Below, one piece after another: positions 20,981 to 26,588 of a DNA stretch of 26,588 nt (its first letter is position 1; each line of letters begins with the position of its first letter). Position numbers and translations under genes: made by a program. The notes beneath the pieces were generated by a model. That model ran no database searches and had not been told where the DNA came from. It was given only the letters and a program-made list of their open reading frames with translations. This DNA is from Isoetes engelmannii (taxonomy: Eukaryota > Streptophyta > Lycopodiopsida > Isoetales > Isoetaceae): contig JAANSK020112240.1 of NCBI GenBank assembly GCA_011763485.2, positions 1 through 26,588 on the forward strand. The letters run 5' to 3'.

Positions 20981-21216
20981 CTTTGATGTAAGGCTGGCCA
21001 TTTAACTATCTTAAATCATCAATAAAGGTTGCTATACATGATATCACGAAACATTTAATAGATTCGTCGTTGCCATACTTGATTCCTGGTTTGATCAATA
21101 TATTTGCAAATATGCTTAAAACCCATACAAGTGTCATGTATAAGACTAGTCATTTAACTAAAGTCATCAAGAAAACATTGCTACCATGATATCATGAAAC
21201 ATATGATAGATTCATT
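20981..21216. repeat. Diverged direct repeat, two copies of about 90 bp
   Basis: About 20981-21070 and 21131-21216 share CATTTAACTA, a TCATCAA block, TTGCTA, CATGATATCA(C/T)GAAACAT and (A/G)ATAGATTC in the same order. The copies are about 150 bp apart and clearly diverged. Confidence 0.7.
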
Positions 21217-21219
21217 AGC

Positions 21220-21440
21220 ACAGGGGAGGGTGGCCACGTGCAGCGCCCAACCTTTTAGGGACGTGGAATTTTGGATTTACGGACGTGGAAAAAAAATTTG
21301 GAAGTGGCGGGGGAGGATTTTTCGTAGCTCTTTCGAAGGCACAGGGGAGTGGACCGAGGTAAGCTCCGGCAACAGACCAAAGACGACGCTCATACAGCTT
21401 TCACCTCGAGAACATGCTTTGAGGTGTTCGGGATGAAGTG
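21220..21440 (+). promoter_or_regulatory. GC-rich island with G-box, promoter or first-exon candidate
   Basis: A 220-bp patch much richer in G and C than its surroundings carries CACGTG (21235-21240) and GGACGTGGAA twice (21259-21268, 21281-21290). A good donor-like GAG|GTAAGC follows near 21358-21364. This looks like the 5' end of a plant transcription unit on the plus strand, but no downstream exons could be joined with confidence. Confidence 0.3.
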
Positions 21441-23975
21441 ATAACAACATCATTTGGTTCTTGCTTCAAGATAAGTGTTTCATTCTACGGATTACCTACC
21501 CTATTGCAGAAAACTAACTAATTTATTCTCTTTCTTATGTAAATTCGGATTTTCCATTGCATGATCTCCATTCTACTATTTCCAACGCATCTCAATTTCT
21601 TCAGGTATTGATTTGCTATGTTGGCATAATGCTGGTAAAATAGTTAATGTGGCAATGTAATAGCTAAAATTGGAGGATTAAAACATCTTTTTGCCGATTT
21701 TGGCAGAGTTCATTACATGGTAGGCCTTATCCCATTAAAAATGTAGCCGGTCAGGCTTTTGCATCAAACTGTTGATACATCTTTTACATGCAAATGTAAC
21801 TTAGAGGTAAGCAAGTTTGTATTTCTAGAAGCTGTTCCTAATTCCTTTTATTCTGTAATATGTTTCTATTTTCTGTAATATACTCTTTTATGTTGCCTTT
21901 ATTCTTAATATCTTTCTATTTTCTGTAATATTTCTGTAGCGGCTTAATGAGAGAACCTGTAGTTCAAAGGTAGAGCCCTGTTTGCAGGAGATTTGAGGTT
22001 CAAATGGATATGGATGCCACTAATAACTTGGAAGATATTGCAGACCAGATTGCATACCAGATTGTATACGATGCAAATTTAGAGTTTTGAACAACAGGTA
22101 CACCTCTATGACGAAAGACGCAAAACAAAATTTGACTGTAAAACCGAACACATTTTTTCTGGTTCTCCCCTTACAGCTTATGCTCTTTTTACTTCACCTC
22201 ACTCCATGTTCCAATTGCAGTCTAACAAGGCAATTACTATCCGTTGGATTGTTGTGAACGAAATTTTGTTGATGCTTATGCTAAATAAGACTTCTTTGTA
22301 CACAATTATCATAGCAACCAACTCTATCATAAGTAACACTACATTGCGTTAGATACATTTACAATGAATTGATTAAGAAAAGTAATTTAGATTTTGCTTT
22401 GCTTCAAAGTAGTTGAGCAATCATTCACATGCACTTTGAGCCATTTATATCTGACCAAGAACCTTTCCCTTACATATAATATCCTCTACATTTTTATGAG
22501 CTTTATTTTAAGTTTGGGTTTTAATGGCATGTAGTATATGATGGGCATGAAAACACATCAATGGACATGGTCTTAGACTAGCAATATATAGTTAGACTAG
22601 ATGCATTGAAATATGAAACAAGCAAACATATGAAAAGTCCGCAGACATATGAGAAGTCCATATATATGGATATTGCTAGGCGTGCATATGCTAAATGATA
22701 TGTTTATCCTCCATTTATATGCTACATATGCTACACTAAGGGCTTATGGCCTCACGATTATAAAATATATAGAGCCCAAACATACATCCAACACTATGAC
22801 ACGACATTTGTATGCGTAGAAGCAATGTTGACGAATAAACATATTCTCAAATATATTGGCCAAGCCATGAACAAGTAGGGGAGAGTGTCCATTGGCTGCT
22901 CACTTAAGGGCATAAAGCAAATAACAGCCATGTATACATCTGAAATGCTATGCATGCTACATGGAAGCGTGCCCAGCGAGATAACCTACACTGCAAATCT
23001 AACAACATCCCATGTAGATAATGCCACCTCCAGTTATAAGGTGTCAAAGAGGTGGGGGTAGTGGTACCACAAGGGTTCAGGTGGCAGCTCCCTAGGATAC
23101 TAGGCAACCCACTGAAGGCTACAATGACAAATTGAGCAGAACTAGCTTCTTTTTAACAACAATTATGATAAAAAGTTGTTAAACAATCTTGTATTGAAGC
23201 AAATTCACAAAGTACCTACTTTTATACATCTCAACTAGAGTAAAATCAATCTGGCTGTACATAAGAAATAGCCAAAATAGCCAAACTGTCAAACAACATC
23301 AGAAAGTATAAAAGTTGTCAAACAAATTGCAAAGTAATCTTCCTGGATTGAGGTGCGTTGACTCTTTTTTTTTTTCAGAGTTTGGATTGATGCTAGAGCA
23401 TGATTGACCGCATTAGTGTCTATCCTAGACCTTGGGATAGGCATGATAGGCTGATCTGCTAAATTAAAGCACATGTCTTATTCAGTTCATGCTAATCATT
23501 TACTTCAGCATATGAAATTTTACAAACTATTTACAGGCCTTGCATTTTGTCAGTTTGATAAGCTAGTTATGCTTGTGTCTATGGAAAGCCTATCTTCTTT
23601 TCAGCTAAAGGTCAAGTAGATGCTGGCCAAGAGATGGACAGGTACGGTAGGGGAATAAAACAGTTTTTAAACTTTTTTGTCCATAGTCACGTACAATTCT
23701 TTAAAAAGCAGTAGTAATCACGTTTCCTAAGTAGATAACATTTTCATGAAGGGTATGAGGAGATGGCATGAAGGTTCTTAGGAGATGGTTTCATAGCTCT
23801 GGTATAAAAGATCCGCTATTTATTATGGAGCAAAGATGACAGCTAGGCCCTCAATTGATGCAGCAGGTGGAGGCAACTAGGAATTTCCATAAAATATTGG
23901 AAACAATGAACTACTGATAAGTGACAAGGGCAAAAATACAAGGGGAACCAAAGTATGAAAAGATTTCTGAATAAG
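21441..23975. other. Gene-poor AT-rich stretch
   Basis: No supported gene. Small repeats occur, including three copies of TCTGTAATAT between 21850 and 21935 and paired ACATATGARAAGTCC words near 22630-22660. A tRNA-like patch near 21950-22000 is discussed among the rejected items. Confidence 0.45.
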
Positions 23976-24004
23976 AGGATAAATACACTTATATCGTCAC
24001 TGTC

Positions 24005-24100
24005 ATGCGGCCTTCGAGTGCCAGGAGAAAAAGAAGAATTTCTGGTCGGCCATTTACATGCAAGCTACAAAATGGGGAGTATATGTTCGATTTTATAGAG
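24005..24100 (+). other. Exon-like ORF, unrecognised
   Basis: From ATG at 24005 the frame reads MRPSSARRKRRISGRPFTC and continues to DFIE at a clean GAG|GTAATG donor-like border. The N-terminal part is strongly basic (RRKRR). It could be a short exon of an unrecognised gene or chance. No partner exon was identified. Confidence 0.2.
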
Positions 24101-24889
24101 GTAATGACTATTCTGAGAATATGCATCTTGCACCCACATCATGATATGTCGTTAGCATTATAGAATGCTTATATTAATGTGCTTTGCAGGAAGCACAAAA
24201 TACCATTGCCACTTATGCGTTGTGTTCCTTATTTCCTAAAATGCCATTGCACCAACTTTTGCCTGAGCCATACCATTCCTTGTTCATTCAATGGAACTTG
24301 AAAGATTTACTCTTCTGCCTTGTGTAGAAGCTTTTCATTGAATTATGCCTTAGTTTTGATTCTCGTGCATATATTAACCAGTTTATACTATTGCATTTGA
24401 GTTAGGCAAGGCATCCCAAAGAAACCAATAGTTGGATCTATTTGCAAGCAGAGATTCATGAGCTCCGATTAAGGAGGAACTAATGCCATCTCATGGTTTG
24501 AGGCCCATTGAAACAAGATAGAAGATACGGAAAAGGAAGTGAGCTTTCTGTCTTTTCAATTCACTGTAGAGCCCTTTTTTTTAACTCTCTCTTCGAAGTG
24601 TTCTAAAAATGCGCTAGTTACTACGTACTACAAGCACTTATGAGGCCTATAATGTTATGACATCTGGTGGATGGGACATGGGAACACTTCCCCTACAACA
24701 CATAGCTGCAACTAAAAACAAAATAAAAATTGGAGGGAAGGGTCAGAAGGTTGTAAGGCATCATTCTTTAAGCATACTTCAGAAAAAAATAGATCTAGAG
24801 AGATCAGAAAGGCATATATAAATTTCTTATTCTATTAATAAGCAAAAAGCAAGCTGGGATTTTGCCAGAGTTATCCAATACCTTCTATA

Positions 24890-25440
24890 TGTATGATCCT
24901 AGTGAATGCACTGAAGCCGTGCCCATTAGCATGTGTAGTGGCTCGTTGGGCCTGATTAAGGCAGCATAGCACATCCGGATCTGATCAAATGCCAGGCAGG
25001 TCTGAAAAGTGTGATATTCATCCTCAACGGCTCCCACCTGGCAGCACTGACAAGTGCTGTCCTGGCATGACTCTCCAATCCATCTGCATGTCTCAATTCG
25101 AAGATGGTGGACACCCGTGCGAATGGAGGCGATGGGCATGCGCTTTTTCATGGGCAGATATGAACGCATGTAGCATTGTGGACCTCGTGGGATTTATGTG
25201 CTGCTTGTAATCTGTTGTTTTGACTTGCTCCAGGGCGTTGGGGTCCCAAAGCTTGCTAAGAAAACAAGTATCAATGTAGTGCCTCAGGTTGTCGCGATCT
25301 GCCTTTGTTTCCACCTATATGCACCTGTGCTCTTGTACATTCCATCTGGCCAGCCACTGAGCCCTCTTGTCCTTCCAACAGGCCTTGAGGCACTGCGGTC
25401 CCATTGCCACAGTGTAAGCTAGGTTGAAGAGACGGACAAC
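24890..25440 (-). pseudogene. LINE ORF2 C-terminal remnant with RT zinc-binding motif
   Basis: On the minus strand, two overlapping frames give a continuous-looking C-terminal LINE product: RAQWLARWNVQEH, a TAG stop, NLRHYIDTCFLSKLWD, then, after a frameshift near 25165, LRIETCRWIGES and CQCCQVGAVEDEYHTFQTC. The pattern CxxC...VEDExHxxxxC is the zf-RVT signature at the end of plant LINE polyproteins. The stop and the frameshift show it is dead. Confidence 0.75.
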
Positions 25441-25444
25441 CATA

Positions 25445-26277
25445 CTTACCACCTTTTGGAAATAGATGATGTGTCTATCAACCCATATGTTTTACCCCAA
25501 GCCCCACTTGAACATACTGGGTAATGAGATGTTAGTCCCCTTGGTACGGGAATTTCACATTTCCTAGTTGTGTATGTAGAGTTAGTCCCTTCCGGAATTT
25601 AACTCAACTAACATTCTTGTTTCCAAACAAGAGATATTGAGATTTTCTAACCAATCTCAGTAATTAGTTTTGAGCATAAATAAAGTTTTATATGGAACCA
25701 CACAGTCCAGTCAGCCTTATATTCATATTAATATTGTAGATCTGTTTATACATTGATTTCTCCTCCTAGAGGCACCCTCTAAAATCAATTTAAATGAATG
25801 CTATAATATTTTATTGCAGGATACCATACGATCCTTACTTGAAGCCACATGCTTCTTTGTTAGCCTAAGTTCTATCACATAAAGCCTCGCTTAAGATAAC
25901 TCTTATCGGCTTTGCATGGATCATCAACTTGCAGCTTCTAAATCGCATGTAATGTTTTAGGGTAAAAGTATGTGGTGGGTATCAAAAGCATGCATCCGGA
26001 TGCATGCTTATAGCAGGGTTTTAGCCCGCTTAAAGCACCCCTGCTTTTGCTTAATTTGGGTGTTGGTAGGTGTAACTGCCCGTCATGTTTTTCACGCCCT
26101 TCATGTACTCACACGTCCAGCTCAGCAACGAACCGTTAGGAAAATGACTGTGGGATTTTGGCTGGATGTTCGCGCGAGTGGTTGTACTTTGCAAATTCGA
26201 GCCCAGAACTACTTCGATCTCATGGCCCGCGCAAATTCTCCCTCCAATTCACTTATTCTCCCTCTCTCAAGAATTTC
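25445..26277. other. Upstream region of the 26.3-kb gene
   Basis: This presumably holds the promoter and 5' leader of the gene that starts at 26278. Base composition becomes less AT-rich after about 25970. A 116-codon frame (25970-26320) overlaps the gene start in another frame; it has no recognisable domain and is treated as a shadow or leader. Confidence 0.35.
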
Positions 26278-26588
26278 ATGGCGCTCCCTGATACCTGCCT
26301 GGAGGCAATTACACGTTTAGCATTGTATTTTCGGCCTGATGAATTCCAATACAATGTTCCAGATTTGTTGGATGTCGATGCAACACAGGAAATATCGCCT
26401 GCAAATCCAGTTTCCTCTGCAATTTACAAGAACTTGGATGCAGAGAGAAAGAGAGAATACAGATTATGGAATAAGATGAGAAAAGCAGCAGTTGAACGGG
26501 AAGATCTGGGCATGAGACGCAGGCAAGAAATAGCCAAGCTTGTAGTTGATTACTTCAACAAGCTCACCAAAAAGCATTCACCCGAACT
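26278..26588 (+). CDS. Start of an unrecognised gene, truncated by window end
   Basis: The frame opens with MALPDTCLEAITRLALYF at 26278 and stays open for 103 codons plus two bases to the end of the window. It has coding-like content: a hydrophobic amphipathic start, a middle with many acidic residues (DLLDVDATQE), then a highly charged helical stretch (KNLDAERKREYRLWNKMRKA and beyond, to about residue 95) that could form a coiled coil. I do not recognise the family. ATG 26278 was chosen because the protein-like frame begins there without an obvious acceptor. It may be only the first exon. Confidence 0.55.
   Translation, partial: MALPDTCLEAITRLALYFRPDEFQYNVPDLLDVDATQEISPANPVSSAIYKNLDAERKREYRLWNKMRKAAVEREDLGMRRRQEIAKLVVDYFNKLTKKHSPE

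Noticed and set aside
21950-22010. tRNA-like patch (GTAGTTCAAAGGTAGAGC followed by GGTTCAAAT)
   Set aside because: The A-box and D-stem resemble a tRNA, but the anticodon arm is too short and the T-stem does not pair. At best it is a tRNA-derived remnant.
22904-23107. 67-codon minus-strand frame
   Set aside because: No family resemblance; short enough to be chance.
25970-26320. 116-codon plus-strand open frame
   Set aside because: It overlaps the better-looking 26278 frame, shows no domain or compositional sign of coding, and probably covers leader sequence.
1-26588. CRISPR array, operon or bacterial mobile system
   Set aside because: No regularly spaced repeats. The genes are intron-bearing and plant-like.

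Overview
This is plant nuclear DNA: AT-rich, intron-bearing, with two confidently readable protein genes set among decayed transposons and pseudogenes. One gene encodes a chloroplast-type site-2-protease-like membrane protein. A pentatricopeptide-repeat (PPR) pseudogene also points to a land plant. LINE ends with microsatellite tails hint at a fern or other seed-free lineage, but that is a weak inference.

Left third (1-8.3 kb). The window opens inside the 3' end of a LINE whose tail is a TTCC microsatellite. A cluster of small foldback elements follows at 740-985. A 15-exon minus-strand gene (8222 to 1594) then fills the region. All 15 exons join in phase into a 648-residue protein of the glycoside hydrolase 123 / DUF4091 type. 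Its last intron is long. It holds an LTR-retrotransposon piece with a tRNA-iMet-like primer-binding site, and a 285-bp tandem duplication that copied the end of exon 14 with its splice donor.

Middle (8.3-12.2 kb). A minus-strand LINE reverse-transcriptase fragment abuts a run of 28 G. Beyond it lie a possible LTR remnant with a strong TATA box and a second LINE 3' end on the minus strand. That LINE end carries four evenly spaced 12-nt hairpins, three of them GGAC-UUCG-GUCC. Next is an intact, intronless 621-codon minus-strand gene for an EGY/VIR3-like M50 protein with a predicted transit peptide. Its zinc-binding HExxH is replaced.

Right half (12.2-26.6 kb). This part is mostly gene-poor. 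It contains exon-like fragments near 14.1-14.4 kb, a broken PPR pseudogene (16.4-16.75 kb), a 5'-truncated PIF1/Helitron-type helicase pseudogene (18.64-19.62 kb), a GC-rich promoter-like island (21.2-21.4 kb) and a LINE C-terminal zinc-knuckle remnant (24.9-25.4 kb). The start of an unrecognised plus-strand gene (26278 onward) runs off the window.

The genes show no common pathway. The DUF4091 protein has no visible targeting signal and the M50-like protein is predicted plastidial.
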